DNA of 20,900 nucleotides from a virus: IMG/VR virus record IMGVR_UViG_3300035666_000194, positions 1-20,900 of that record. One strand, written 5' to 3'. The notes beneath the pieces are model-generated. The model searched no databases, was not told the origin of the DNA, and saw nothing but the letters and a program-made list of their open reading frames with translations. Position numbers and translations under genes: made by a program. Below are positions 1 through 6,629 of the stretch, in pieces; the stretch's first letter is position 1; each line of letters starts with the position of its first letter.

Positions 1-290
1 CCACCAATAAAAGCACCACCACCTGGATATGTACCTGCTGGAGTTGTTAAGGTATCTGTTACAGGATCGTATATCCTTGCTGTAGTTGAGCTGAATGGCA
101 CACAAAAAACGCGACCATCTGGCAATAATACGCCACCAGTAAAAGCATCACCACCTGGATATGTACCCGTCGGCGTCGTCACAACCTCCGCCAACGTCCC
201 ATAATTCACAGCCCGAACCTGCGCAAAGCGGCTATAGGGCGTTACCAGTTCGTAGTAATCGCGTATCGAGTGATCCCACCATTCAATCAT
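1..290 (-). CDS. Kelch-like repeat tail/fibre protein, N-terminal part (runs off left edge)
   Basis: Open frame from ATG at 290 to the window edge, at least 96 residues, no stop seen. It begins MIEWWDHSIRDYYELV and then enters repeats. One full unit (TGTYPGGDAFTGGVLLPDGRVF..., then ARIYDPVTDTLTTPA) is followed by the start of the next unit, GTYPGGGAFIGG. The period is 132 bp (44 residues). The DPVTDTLT and GGVLLPDGRVF pattern resembles kelch-type beta-propeller blades found in phage tail proteins. The ATG overlaps the stop of the upstream fibre gene (ATGA), so translation is probably coupled and the product probably joins the same adhesion structure. The repeats are visibly richer in A and T than the rest of the window, which suggests recent acquisition. 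The exact ligand is unknown. Confidence 0.7.
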   Translation of the reverse strand, partial: MIEWWDHSIRDYYELVTPYSRFAQVRAVNYGTLAEVVTTPTGTYPGGDAFTGGVLLPDGRVFCVPFSSTTARIYDPVTDTLTTPAGTYPGGGAFIG

Positions 291-3211
291 GCCGCCGCCC
301 TCCTTGCCGGGATAGCAACTTTCAGCCCCTTGCCCGTGTTGGGTGAGATACCAACCTGCAGCACATGGAACGTCACTACGGACAATCTGGCAATACGAAA
401 TCCCGCCGTAGTGAACGCTGCAGAGAACGTCGCCGGTACTGCCGCCGTATCGCTACCCAGCTCGCCCGCGTCAATCGTCGGTAGGGTCGCGAAGATTGAC
501 ACGCCAGCGACGCGTATATCTAGCTGGATGGTGGCGCCTGTCGCCGCCGTGTTTACGCTCCACAACGGGATAGTTTCAAGGATATGGTCGCGGGGCCACC
601 TAGGGATCGTCATAACCGTATCCACCCAGAGAGTTTGCCTATCACCCGTCAACGGAATAACAATATCCGCCGGCTGAAACCGGTGTACGTGGTCCTGCCG
701 CGCCGGGTTGGCGGACGTACCGACGGCTGCCACTGCCCCCAGGTTTGCCGGTGCTGTGGTGCCAAAGTTCAGCAGGGAAACCGGTAGTAGCCCAGCACCA
801 TCCAGCATTGCCAGGCCATTGGCGGCATTCAGGGTGAGCGCAAGATTCCGATTCCTAACCTGGAATCCCTGCGCGTCCGTCGTGGATGTATCGGTGAGGG
901 TGAGCGGCTGATTTGCCGTAACGCTCAGCCCCTGCAGGAAGCTGTTATTGGCGTAGGTGCGCACCGCAAATTGCGTCGGCGCGGTGTTACCATCACTGAC
1001 GCCGGTAGAGGCGAGCAGGTTGATGTTGTTGCTCAACTCCTGCAGCTGCACCCCCACGGTACTGATCCCGCCGTTGCGCGAGAACGGGCCGATGGCATTT
1101 AGGCCGGAAAGGTTAAAACTGCTGGTGTTAATCGTAACGGAACCAGTCGTGCCATCAACTGCAAAAGCACCGCCGGCAATCTTGAAGTCACCTACGTCAT
1201 TTAGGGTCGCACCGAAGACGCGTCCGAAATTGGTCTCAACGGTTTCGTTCGCCCGGATTGGGACCCCGCCATTCCATGGCAGTGCCGAGTAGTTGGTGCC
1301 GCTGCCGACGTAGTTGACCGTATGGCAGCCAGCGTTGATCTGCGAGCGAAGACGGAAGTTGACCGCTGCGCCGGTAGTTGCCGCCGCTGCTAGGCCGATA
1401 CCCGTAGGCGAGAAGAACCCGACCCGGAAACCGCCAGTGATCGGCGTGGCGCTCTGAACCACGTAAACGGTGCCGGCCACCAGCATCAGCTGCCCCGGAC
1501 CGGGGCGGGATGCGCTGCCGATTCGGTTGGCGCTCAGGCTGCCAATATCGACGGTCGTGGCCCCTTGCGCGGCATTGGCCAGCAGTGCGCCGGTGAAGAT
1601 CGCCGTAGGGCTGTAGCCATCGGCCACCAGCCCGTAGGTGCCGAACTCACTGCACCCGCCGCCGCTCATCGTTGCCTGGCCGCCTGTTTCCACCCGGACG
1701 TGCCACGTACCGAACAGACCGAAGAACGAAACGAGCTCCGCGTAACCCTCGTTTTTGATGATCGCGCCAGGCCCGCCCAGGTTCTGCTGAGTGAACCCGT
1801 AGACCATCATCGAGCGGACGGGGGAGTTAGGTGCACACTTCGCACCATCTACCTCCACGCCGCCGCCACAGTCGCCGGTGCTGGTGCTGCCGGCCAATCC
1901 AGCGTCATCTTCGGCCGTGAGCGACAGGCAGTCTTTGATGTATGGGCTGGCCGTCAGGAACACGCCGGTGCCGCCGTTCGCCTGCTCGTTGAACGTAATC
2001 GCCCATGCACGGGTGCCCACCGTCGAATCGGTCGGGCTGGTGTTCTGCGCCTGGTGGCCTGCAAAGGTCAGATCGCAGATCATGCAGCCGCTGTCGACGG
2101 CAAGGAACGAATTCAGTTCCTGACCGGCCGCCGGTTGGATCGTGGTAGCCCGCTGCAGGGCACCTTGGATCAGGATGTTGGGTTTCAGGCGAAGCGGCAG
2201 GGCCGGCTCGACAAACCGCCCAGGGCCTACGAAGATCTTCGCCTTTGCGCCAGGGTTTGCCGTGGTATAGGCATTGGCCGCCGCCACCGCTGCGCCGATC
2301 GTCAGGAACGGTTCGCCATCGCTGCCGCCGTTGTTGCTGTCGCTGGCGCTGATCTTCTTCGAGACGTAGAACGTCGCGGCATCCCGGAACTGATCCAGCC
2401 GCGCCTGCAGTGCCGCCACCGTCGCACCATCCGCGACAGTGCCCGCGGTGTTCCCGACGCTGCGCAGCGCTGAATTGCCCAGCTCGGGGCCCATCAGGAG
2501 CGCCAGGGTGCCGGTGCTCGCGTGGCTGCGGCCTACCACCCCAATAGCCTGCACGCCTGCCGCTGGCGGCTGATCCGTCAGGCCACCACCGACCGCCACG
2601 TAGAGCAGCGTTCCCGATGGCCACGCGCCGGTGTTGACGCCGGTGATCACGCCGGAAACGGCGCCATGGCCATCCGCCGCGGTGCCGGTGGCATCAAGGG
2701 CCGCCGCCAGGATCCCACTGGCCGGCATCGATCCCGGGATACCAGGATCAGCCGGGACGATCTTCACCCGGTCCGTATCGCCCTGGCTGCCCACTACGTG
2801 GTATGGGGTCAGTGCCGCCATCGTGGCGCCGCTGTCGTTGCGCACGTGCTCGTAGACCGGGCCCGCCAGGGCGCCATGGATGTGCGGCAGGATCGCCGCC
2901 TCCGCCCCTGTCAGCCAGCCGGAGGGCACCAGACCAGCCGCGGTGGTCGACACCAGCGGGAGCGTCACATCCGCGCCGGTGGAGCTCCCCAGTAGCCGCG
3001 TGGCAGGGTCGTAGCTCAGGTCCGTGGCACCTGCTGCCGTCAGCGCCCCATTAACGATCGCCAGGCCGGAACCGATCAGGATTGGTCCTGCATGACCCAG
3101 TGTCGCCTCAGCCCGCCCCAGCAGCGCCGGGCCGGTGATAACTGTCGAGCCGCTACCGCCTGGCCCTGGTGGCCCTGGGGTGACGACTTCGATAACAGCA
3201 GGGCAAGTCAT
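287..3211 (-). CDS. Large tail fibre protein with collagen-like N-terminus and beta-helix region
   Basis: A 974-residue protein. Residues 10-20 are a short collagen-like stretch (TPGPPGPGGSG). Residues about 60-110 contain a DPATRLLGS...TTAAGLVPSG segment typical of phage fibres. Residues about 119-242 form a domain of a kind repeated in phage fibres (EHVRNDSGATMAALTPYHV... ending TGTLALLMGPEL). From about residue 281 the motif YVSKKISASDSNNGG...EPFLTIGAAV starts what looks like a right-handed beta-helix of pectate-lyase type, as in tailspikes and polysaccharide-binding fibres. Near residue 850 the text GTSANPARQDHVHRF matches a common fibre motif. Catalytic residues could not be identified, so depolymerase activity is only possible. 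It overlaps the upstream gene by ATGA and the downstream kelch-like gene in the same way. Probable role: host-surface recognition. Confidence 0.8.
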   Translation of the reverse strand: MTCPAVIEVVTPGPPGPGGSGSTVITGPALLGRAEATLGHAGPILIGSGLAIVNGALTAAGATDLSYDPATRLLGSSTGADVTLPLVSTTAAGLVPSGWLTGAEAAILPHIHGALAGPVYEHVRNDSGATMAALTPYHVVGSQGDTDRVKIVPADPGIPGSMPASGILAAALDATGTAADGHGAVSGVITGVNTGAWPSGTLLYVAVGGGLTDQPPAAGVQAIGVVGRSHASTGTLALLMGPELGNSALRSVGNTAGTVADGATVAALQARLDQFRDAATFYVSKKISASDSNNGGSDGEPFLTIGAAVAAANAYTTANPGAKAKIFVGPGRFVEPALPLRLKPNILIQGALQRATTIQPAAGQELNSFLAVDSGCMICDLTFAGHQAQNTSPTDSTVGTRAWAITFNEQANGGTGVFLTASPYIKDCLSLTAEDDAGLAGSTSTGDCGGGVEVDGAKCAPNSPVRSMMVYGFTQQNLGGPGAIIKNEGYAELVSFFGLFGTWHVRVETGGQATMSGGGCSEFGTYGLVADGYSPTAIFTGALLANAAQGATTVDIGSLSANRIGSASRPGPGQLMLVAGTVYVVQSATPITGGFRVGFFSPTGIGLAAAATTGAAVNFRLRSQINAGCHTVNYVGSGTNYSALPWNGGVPIRANETVETNFGRVFGATLNDVGDFKIAGGAFAVDGTTGSVTINTSSFNLSGLNAIGPFSRNGGISTVGVQLQELSNNINLLASTGVSDGNTAPTQFAVRTYANNSFLQGLSVTANQPLTLTDTSTTDAQGFQVRNRNLALTLNAANGLAMLDGAGLLPVSLLNFGTTAPANLGAVAAVGTSANPARQDHVHRFQPADIVIPLTGDRQTLWVDTVMTIPRWPRDHILETIPLWSVNTAATGATIQLDIRVAGVSIFATLPTIDAGELGSDTAAVPATFSAAFTTAGFRIARLSVVTFHVLQVGISPNTGKGLKVAIPARRAAA

Positions 3212-3567
3212 GGATCCCTCCGGGTGGTGCGCAGTGCAACAACGGCGGGACCGGCTGCCAGGAATGAGTCATCGGCCACCAATCCACCCGGCGCCACCAG
3301 CAGGCAGTCGTAGCGGTAGGCTTTGCCGGGCTTCAGCTGGGCCACGGTGGCCTCAAGGGCGATCAGGCGCACGGTGCCCAGGGTGGCGTCAGCTTCGACC
3401 GTGACCGGGTAGACGTTGCGGCCGCTCGCGTCGCTGATGGTCGCATTGACGTCGTAGCCGGTGAATGCCCACGGCGTGGTCTTGGCGGCGTCGGCCCACA
3501 GGCGGAACGAGAGCGGATTATCCCGGCCCTGCTCCAGCTCCCAGGTTTTGCCCGTGACCCACGCCAC
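3208..3567 (-). CDS. Small baseplate/tail protein, BppU N-terminal-like beta sandwich
   Basis: A 119-residue protein starting with GTG at 3567. The pattern is that of the small beta-rich proteins placed before phage fibre genes: a charged start (WELEQGRDNPLSFRLW), a middle FTGYDVNATISDASG, LGTVRLIALEATVAQLKPGKAYRYD and a terminal VVALRTTR. The TGYD...G.V.L.L...L..G.Y.YD layout resembles the N-terminal domain of baseplate upper proteins. I infer it attaches or spaces the fibre. A GGGAAAACT motif lies 16 nt upstream, inside the end of the preceding gene, and there is no strong Shine-Dalgarno sequence. The stop overlaps the fibre start at 3211 (ATGA). The family call is by pattern only. Confidence 0.65.
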   Translation of the reverse strand: MAWVTGKTWELEQGRDNPLSFRLWADAAKTTPWAFTGYDVNATISDASGRNVYPVTVEADATLGTVRLIALEATVAQLKPGKAYRYDCLLVAPGGLVADDSFLAAGPAVVALRTTRRDP

Positions 3568-3578
3568 TGATGTGCGCC

Positions 3579-3800
3579 CTACTGGTTGGAGTTTTCCCGG
3601 CGGCGCCGAGGTGCTTTCGCCACCCCATCGCGCACCTCGGGATCTGGTTCGGGATCAGCCTGCTCATCGGGCGCATCGATCGGGGTGATGACCACCGGCA
3701 ACGGCGCATCAGGGGCATCGGGGGCCTCGGCGGCTTCGACGGGCTCAGCTGGCGCCGGCCGGTCAAAGGTGATGTTGGCGAAGACTTGGAGCTCAGGCAT
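3579..3800 (-). CDS. Small acidic protein with basic tail, unknown function
   Basis: A 73-residue frame beginning MPELQVFANITFDRP. Residues 17-55 are rich in Pro, Ala, Glu and Asp (EPVEAAEAPDAPDAP...DEQADPEPDPE). The end is strongly basic (APRRRRENSNQ). No family is recognised. It lies between a strong terminator upstream (3823-3859) and the small baseplate-type gene downstream, whose GGGAAAACT motif overlaps its last codons. Composition suggests a flexible or disordered linker protein. The competing frame 3518-3766 gives arginine- and proline-heavy text and looks like a shadow. It is kept because it fills a gap between real genes and has a sensible N-terminus. Confidence 0.5.
   Translation of the reverse strand: MPELQVFANITFDRPAPAEPVEAAEAPDAPDAPLPVVITPIDAPDEQADPEPDPEVRDGVAKAPRRRRENSNQ
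3584..3600 (-). promoter_or_regulatory. Gene-start motif copy 9 (CGGGAAAACTCC)
   Basis: Reads CCGGGAAAACTCCAACC on the minus strand and lies 16 nt before the GTG at 3567. It sits within the last codons of the acidic protein gene. Its 3' half departs most from the consensus. Confidence 0.4.
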
Positions 3801-3822
3801 CGCTCAGGATGGCGGAGGAATG

Positions 3823-3859
3823 AAAAGGGCAGGAGGCCAGCCGAAGCCAGCCCCTGCCC
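3823..3859 (-). terminator. Intrinsic terminator downstream of the capsid gene cluster
   Basis: On the minus strand GGGCAGG pairs with CCTGCCC. The stem continues inward with GC and wobble pairs to a TTCG tetraloop, and TTTTC follows directly. It lies between the stop at 3873 and the start at 3800. It should end transcripts from the scaffold and capsid genes before the fibre genes, or reduce readthrough into them. Confidence 0.8.
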
Positions 3860-3872
3860 GGGTCGCAGCCGA

Positions 3873-4361
3873 TCAGAACGGCTGGTAGTGGATGGTTGCC
3901 GCGCTGGCGTTGGTGGGCACGGCCAGGCCGTTGAGGCCTACGCCAGTGCCGGCCACGAGCCGCAGGGCCACCACGCGCACATCGCCGGTGATCGCCGGGG
4001 AGGCGGCAGCACGAACCTGTGCGTCGATCGTGGCGCCGCTGATCGCGAACTCCACGGGGGTGAGGCCATTGAGGCTGATGCTCCCGAGGCGCACGTAGGC
4101 GGCGGGGTTGGCGGTGCCGACGGCAGCACCGCGGGCCACGTGGGCCACCTCGACGTAGTACCCACCGGAGGCGTCGGAGGCGCCGCCGTTGGCCACGATC
4201 TTGAAGGTGTCCGCCAGGTTGAGTGCGTCGGAGAGCACGCGGGCGGAGCCGTCGCGGGTGCCGGCCGTTGCGCCGTCGCCAGCGCGGATGGCGCCGAGCA
4301 GTACGGCGTCACGGTCGACCGTGTAGCCCCGGACGGGGGCGAGACCAGTTGCTTGAGGCAT
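3873..4361 (-). CDS. Capsid-proximal structural protein, possible head decoration
   Basis: A 162-residue protein, MPQATGLAPVRGYTVDRDAVLLGAIRAGDG at the N-terminus, rich in Ala, Gly, Val and Thr, with no cysteine and no obvious membrane segment. It looks all-beta (GGYYVEVAHVARG, PAAYVRLGSISLNGLTPVEFAISG, DVRVVALRLVAG). I recognise no named family. It comes straight after the major capsid gene and before a terminator, where many phages encode a decoration or head-stabilising protein, so that role is an inference from position. The upstream gap holds a 14-bp sequence also found before the capsid start. A fibre-type protein is the alternative. Confidence 0.55.
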   Translation of the reverse strand: MPQATGLAPVRGYTVDRDAVLLGAIRAGDGATAGTRDGSARVLSDALNLADTFKIVANGGASDASGGYYVEVAHVARGAAVGTANPAAYVRLGSISLNGLTPVEFAISGATIDAQVRAAASPAITGDVRVVALRLVAGTGVGLNGLAVPTNASAATIHYQPF

Positions 4362-4369
4362 GACAGATC

Positions 4370-4383
4370 AGGGGATGAATGGG
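4370..4383 (-). repeat. 14-bp direct repeat, copy before the capsid-proximal gene
   Basis: Plus-strand text AGGGGATGAATGGG, reading CCCATTCATCCCCT in gene direction, 8 nt upstream of the ATG at 4361. The partner with one end difference is at 5379-5392. Confidence 0.5.
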
Positions 4384-4392
4384 ACGGGGTTG

Positions 4393-4407
4393 GCCTGACT
4401 ATCAGGC
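4393..4407 (-). other. Small inverted repeat over the capsid stop codon
   Basis: GCCTGA-TAG-TCAGGC on the minus strand, a perfect 6-bp stem that includes the TGA stop of the major capsid gene. No T tract follows, so it is not a classical terminator. It may protect the 3' end or be chance. Confidence 0.35.
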
Positions 4408-5364
4408 GATGGGGGTCGCGGAGGTGATCTTGTCCAAGCGAGCGGCGGCCCGCTTGTTCTCCATCACGAAGTTCAAGTACCAGGCAATGCGGGTAAGCAT
4501 GTGCGGGGTCTGGTGCATCTCGCCCACGTCGTAGACGGCCAGGCCTTCCTGGCGGCCACCGCTGGGCACCTCTACGAAGCCCTGGATGCCGGTCACCAGG
4601 CCTTCGCCTAGGGCCACGCAGTAGATGCTGGTGGTGCTGCTGGCCTCGGTAAACCCTTGGATGGGCTCGTTGTTCTCATCCACGTCGGTGCGGATGATCT
4701 CCACCTCGTTGAAGAACGCGGCCTGCTTGCCGAACTCATTGAGTCGGAAGTCGACGTTGCCGGCGAAGTTGGAGTTGGAAGCAGCGGCGCCGAGGATTCG
4801 GCCCATGTGCTTGCCTACGATCAGCCGCTTCTCGGACGGGGGAACGTCCACAGCGTCGATCAGCTCGTCGAGCTTGGCGCGGGAGAGGGGGCCGGCGGTG
4901 GCATGGTTGCTGATGTACTGGCTGGAACCAGCGGTGATCAGGTGCTGCAGGCCGGAGGCGTTGCGGCCACTGTTCTCGGACTTGTTGCCCCTGATGAAAT
5001 CACGCTCCAGGCGCAGGCGCAGGGCGCGGATGTTCATGTTGAGCTGCTGCCGGTGAGCCCGCATCCCGTACATGTCGATCGCGGCGCGGTCCGTTTTCAC
5101 GTCCTTGCCGTAGATCTTGAGCACCTCGGCTTCCTGAGTGACGCGGCCTAGGCTGTCGTCATTCGCCTCGTTCAGGGCACGAGGGCTGATGGTGGGAAGC
5201 TCGCGCTCCAGCCCGTAGGCATAAGCGCCGTTGTCAACACCAGTGAAGGGGATGATGGCGTTGAGGGGGCTCAGGTTGATGCCGGCCCGAACGGCCAGCT
5301 CCTGTTCGGAGGCGCCTTGGCTGGCGCGGAGCTGAAACTGCTCCCAGAGGGTAAGGGTTGCCAC
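4402..5364 (-). CDS. Major capsid protein, HK97 fold
   Basis: Core shell protein. Recognisable blocks include LWEQFQLRASQG, LPTISPRALNEAND, SLGRVTQEAEVLKIYGKDVKTD, LERDFIRGNK, LSRAKLDELIDAVD, KRLIVGKHMGR, FNEVEIIRTDVD and TTSIYCVALGEGLVTGIQG. These fit phage major capsid proteins with an N-terminal arm, E-loop and A-domain. I place the start at GTG 5364 (about 320 residues), giving (M)ATLTLWEQF. The 14-bp repeat just upstream then stays noncoding, as it is before the next gene. ATG at 5412 and at 5514 are in frame; the latter would add an unlikely Arg/Pro-rich stretch (MARCLRGANRPPDAFPRQPQ). The gene follows the scaffold gene after a 235-bp leader containing hairpins. Confidence 0.85.
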   Translation of the reverse strand: MATLTLWEQFQLRASQGASEQELAVRAGINLSPLNAIIPFTGVDNGAYAYGLERELPTISPRALNEANDDSLGRVTQEAEVLKIYGKDVKTDRAAIDMYGMRAHRQQLNMNIRALRLRLERDFIRGNKSENSGRNASGLQHLITAGSSQYISNHATAGPLSRAKLDELIDAVDVPPSEKRLIVGKHMGRILGAAASNSNFAGNVDFRLNEFGKQAAFFNEVEIIRTDVDENNEPIQGFTEASSTTSIYCVALGEGLVTGIQGFVEVPSGGRQEGLAVYDVGEMHQTPHMLTRIAWYLNFVMENKRAAARLDKITSATPIA

Positions 5365-5378
5365 TTGATTCGATGGAT

Positions 5379-5392
5379 AGGGGATGAATGGA
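5379..5392 (-). repeat. 14-bp direct repeat, copy before the major capsid start
   Basis: Plus-strand AGGGGATGAATGGA, 14 nt upstream of GTG 5364 in gene direction. It matches 4370-4383 except at the last base. Confidence 0.5.
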
Positions 5393-5496
5393 GGGGTACC
5401 ACCGACGCTCATCCGTGGTGCATCGGCAACACCGCCCGGAATCGCTCCGTTGCGCTGTGGCTGACGCGGGAAGGCATCAGGTGGTCGATTCGCCCC

Positions 5497-5518
5497 CCGC
5501 AGGCATCGCGCCAAGCGG
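5497..5518 (-). other. AUG-in-loop hairpin, copy 2 (capsid leader)
   Basis: On the minus strand CCGC pairs with GCGG, an internal TT/T mismatch follows, then GGC pairs with GCC around loop GCGAU. The tip sequence is identical to copies 1 and 3, while the lower stem is different but still paired. Confidence 0.45.
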
Positions 5519-5520
5519 AA

Positions 5521-5560
5521 AGGGCGGGCCTGCAGGCATCGCGCCTTCCAGGTCCGCCCT
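5521..5560 (-). other. AUG-in-loop hairpin, copy 1 (capsid leader)
   Basis: A strong stem on the minus strand. AGGGCGG-A-CCTG pairs with CAGG-C-CCGCCCT, with one A/C mismatch. The inner stem AGGC/GCCT carries loop GCGAU. The 5' arm overlaps the end of the gene-start motif, and TTTCC follows the 3' arm, so it could also act as a weak attenuator. An ATG begins in the loop at 5539. Confidence 0.55.
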
Positions 5561-5571
5561 AAGTTTTCCCG
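5556..5571 (-). promoter_or_regulatory. Gene-start motif copy 8 (CGGGAAAACTTAGGGC)
   Basis: Lies upstream of the capsid leader, 16 nt before the ATG at 5539 of a 20-residue leader frame and about 190 nt before the capsid start. Confidence 0.5.
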
Positions 5572-5593
5572 CCACCTTCAGCGGGCTTCAGCT

Positions 5594-5604
5594 ACTGAAT
5601 CAGT
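5594..5604 (-). other. Short palindrome over the scaffold stop codon
   Basis: ACTGA-T-TCAGT on the minus strand, including the TGA stop of the scaffold gene. It resembles the arrangement at the capsid stop. It is short and could be chance. Confidence 0.25.
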
Positions 5605-6427
5605 CCGGGTAGGCGCTGTTCAGCAGCTGATTGGGGGTCATCTTGGCCAGGTCCTTGGGGTCGCGGCCTTGGATGGGCCGGTATCCGCGGGCGCCGAGGA
5701 GACCACCGGAGCCGGCGCCGCCCACCGGCTTGAAGTGGACCCCGATCACGCTGCTGCTGTCCGCCTTGAGGTTCAGCCAGTCCTTCAGCTCGATGGGCCC
5801 CGACTTGTCGGCGGCCATCACCGGATCGCCGTCCTTGTCCACCACGATGGTGCGGCCATCCTTGAGCGCGAAATTGGCCTTGAGCTGATTGAACACCGCT
5901 TCCGAGTGGGTCAGACCGTCCTCGCCGCCAGGGCGGCCATCAGCGGCGTTGAAGGCCTCGTTGAAGGCGGTCCTGATCGCCAGCTGCTCCTTGGCTGCGA
6001 TGGCGGCGTCACGCTCGGCCTGGAGGCTGTCGCGGTCTTTCTTGTGCTTCTCGTCCAGTCGGCGGCGGGTTTCATCCACGGCCCGGGTCTTGTCCTCCTC
6101 AGCCCGCCGCACGCGCTCGTCAGCCTCCTCGACCCGCCGGCGGGCCTCCGCCACCTGCTCGGCGATCTGGGGGCTCATGTTCTTCAGCTCCGCCAGCTGG
6201 CGCTGGAGGGTGCGATTCAGGTCGCGCTCCTTCCGCAGGGCATCCTGGCCAGCGGGGCCCATGTCCTCGTCATCGCCCGCAGCGGCGGCCGTGTCCTTGG
6301 CGCCGGCCTTGCCGGCTTCCTGCCCGCCGCCCTGTTCTTCCCCATCCGGGGTCGGCTCGACACGGTTTAGCAGCTCGGCCAGGAGGGTGCGAGCTGTCAA
6401 GTTGATCTTCATGCGGTGCCGGGGCAT
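5600..6427 (-). CDS. Capsid scaffolding protein
   Basis: A 275-residue protein. The start is disordered and acidic (residues 22-62, EPTPDGEEQGGG...GDDEDMGPAG). A long charged coiled coil covers about 63-150 (LRKERDLNRTLQRQLAEL, EARRRVEEADERVRRAEEDK, RRRLDEKHKKDRDSLQAERD). A globular part follows (FNEAFNAADGRPGGEDGL, FALKDGRTIVVDKDGDPV, IELKDWLNLKAD). The C-terminus is a glycine-rich linker plus a short helix KDLAKMTPNQLLNSAYPD. This is the usual layout of phage scaffold proteins, whose C-terminal helix contacts the capsid protein. It lies directly upstream of the capsid gene. No protease triad is seen. The ATG at 6427 sits in the loop of a hairpin; ATG 6412 is the alternative start. Confidence 0.8.
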   Translation of the reverse strand: MPRHRMKINLTARTLLAELLNRVEPTPDGEEQGGGQEAGKAGAKDTAAAAGDDEDMGPAGQDALRKERDLNRTLQRQLAELKNMSPQIAEQVAEARRRVEEADERVRRAEEDKTRAVDETRRRLDEKHKKDRDSLQAERDAAIAAKEQLAIRTAFNEAFNAADGRPGGEDGLTHSEAVFNQLKANFALKDGRTIVVDKDGDPVMAADKSGPIELKDWLNLKADSSSVIGVHFKPVGGAGSGGLLGARGYRPIQGRDPKDLAKMTPNQLLNSAYPD

Positions 6428-6438
6428 CGCGCCACCGG
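6419..6438 (-). other. AUG-in-loop hairpin, copy 3 (scaffold start)
   Basis: On the minus strand CCGG, a bulged T, then GGC, loop GCGAU, then GCC and CCGG. The scaffold start codon at 6427 begins in the loop, which would restrict ribosome access if folded. It shares GGCGCGATGCC exactly with the two capsid-leader hairpins. Confidence 0.5.
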
Positions 6439-6446
6439 TGCAAGTT

Positions 6447-6463
6447 GCCCCGCGAGTTTTCCG
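6447..6463 (-). promoter_or_regulatory. Gene-start motif copy 7 (CGGAAAACTCGCGGGGC)
   Basis: Lies in the gap between the 52-residue gene and the scaffold, 19 nt before ATG 6427 and in gene orientation. Confidence 0.5.
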
Positions 6464-6470
6464 GTTGCCC

Positions 6471-6629
6471 TCAGCCTTTCGTCGCTCGAATCAACACCTG
6501 ATCGATCATCCGGCGGCGATCCTCGGCCTGCTGCAGCCGGCGGCGATTGGCCAGGGCCACCAGGGAGGCCACCTCCGCCAGGGAGGCAGCAGCGGCGGGG
6601 ATCGTGATGGGTTGGTTGGGGTCGCTCAT
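6471..6629 (-). CDS. Small helical protein of 52 residues, unknown function
   Basis: The ATG at 6629 overlaps the stop of the upstream LamG-type gene (ATGA). The frame ends at TGA 6471. The protein begins MSDPNQPITIPAAAASLAEV and continues through ASLVALANRRRLQQAEDRRR to MIDQVLIRATKG. It looks like one long amphipathic helix with Ala/Leu and Arg/Gln faces, so it may bind another protein as a coiled coil. The coupling, sensible codon use and position just before the scaffold motif support it as real. No family is recognised. Confidence 0.6.
   Translation of the reverse strand: MSDPNQPITIPAAAASLAEVASLVALANRRRLQQAEDRRRMIDQVLIRATKG

Larger units (their letters stand above)
5365..5599 (-). promoter_or_regulatory. 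Leader region of the major capsid gene
   Basis: This 235-bp stretch between scaffold stop and capsid start holds one gene-start motif (5556-5571), two hairpins with the same apical sequence (5521-5560 and 5497-5518) and the 14-bp repeat (5379-5392). It also holds two short frames: 20 residues (5539-5477) and 22 residues (5477-5409, TGATG overlap). The second ends at an ATGA overlap with the in-frame ATG 5412. The layout suggests control of capsid synthesis at the RNA or translation level. No T-rich terminator is seen. Confidence 0.45.

Noticed and set aside
1565-2473. 302-residue plus-strand frame opposite the fibre gene
   Set aside because: Arg/Ala/His-rich shadow of the 974-residue fibre in a GC-rich region, with no gene-like context.
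1-3211. Diversity-generating retroelement or variable region at the fibre end
   Set aside because: No reverse transcriptase or template repeat is visible in the window.
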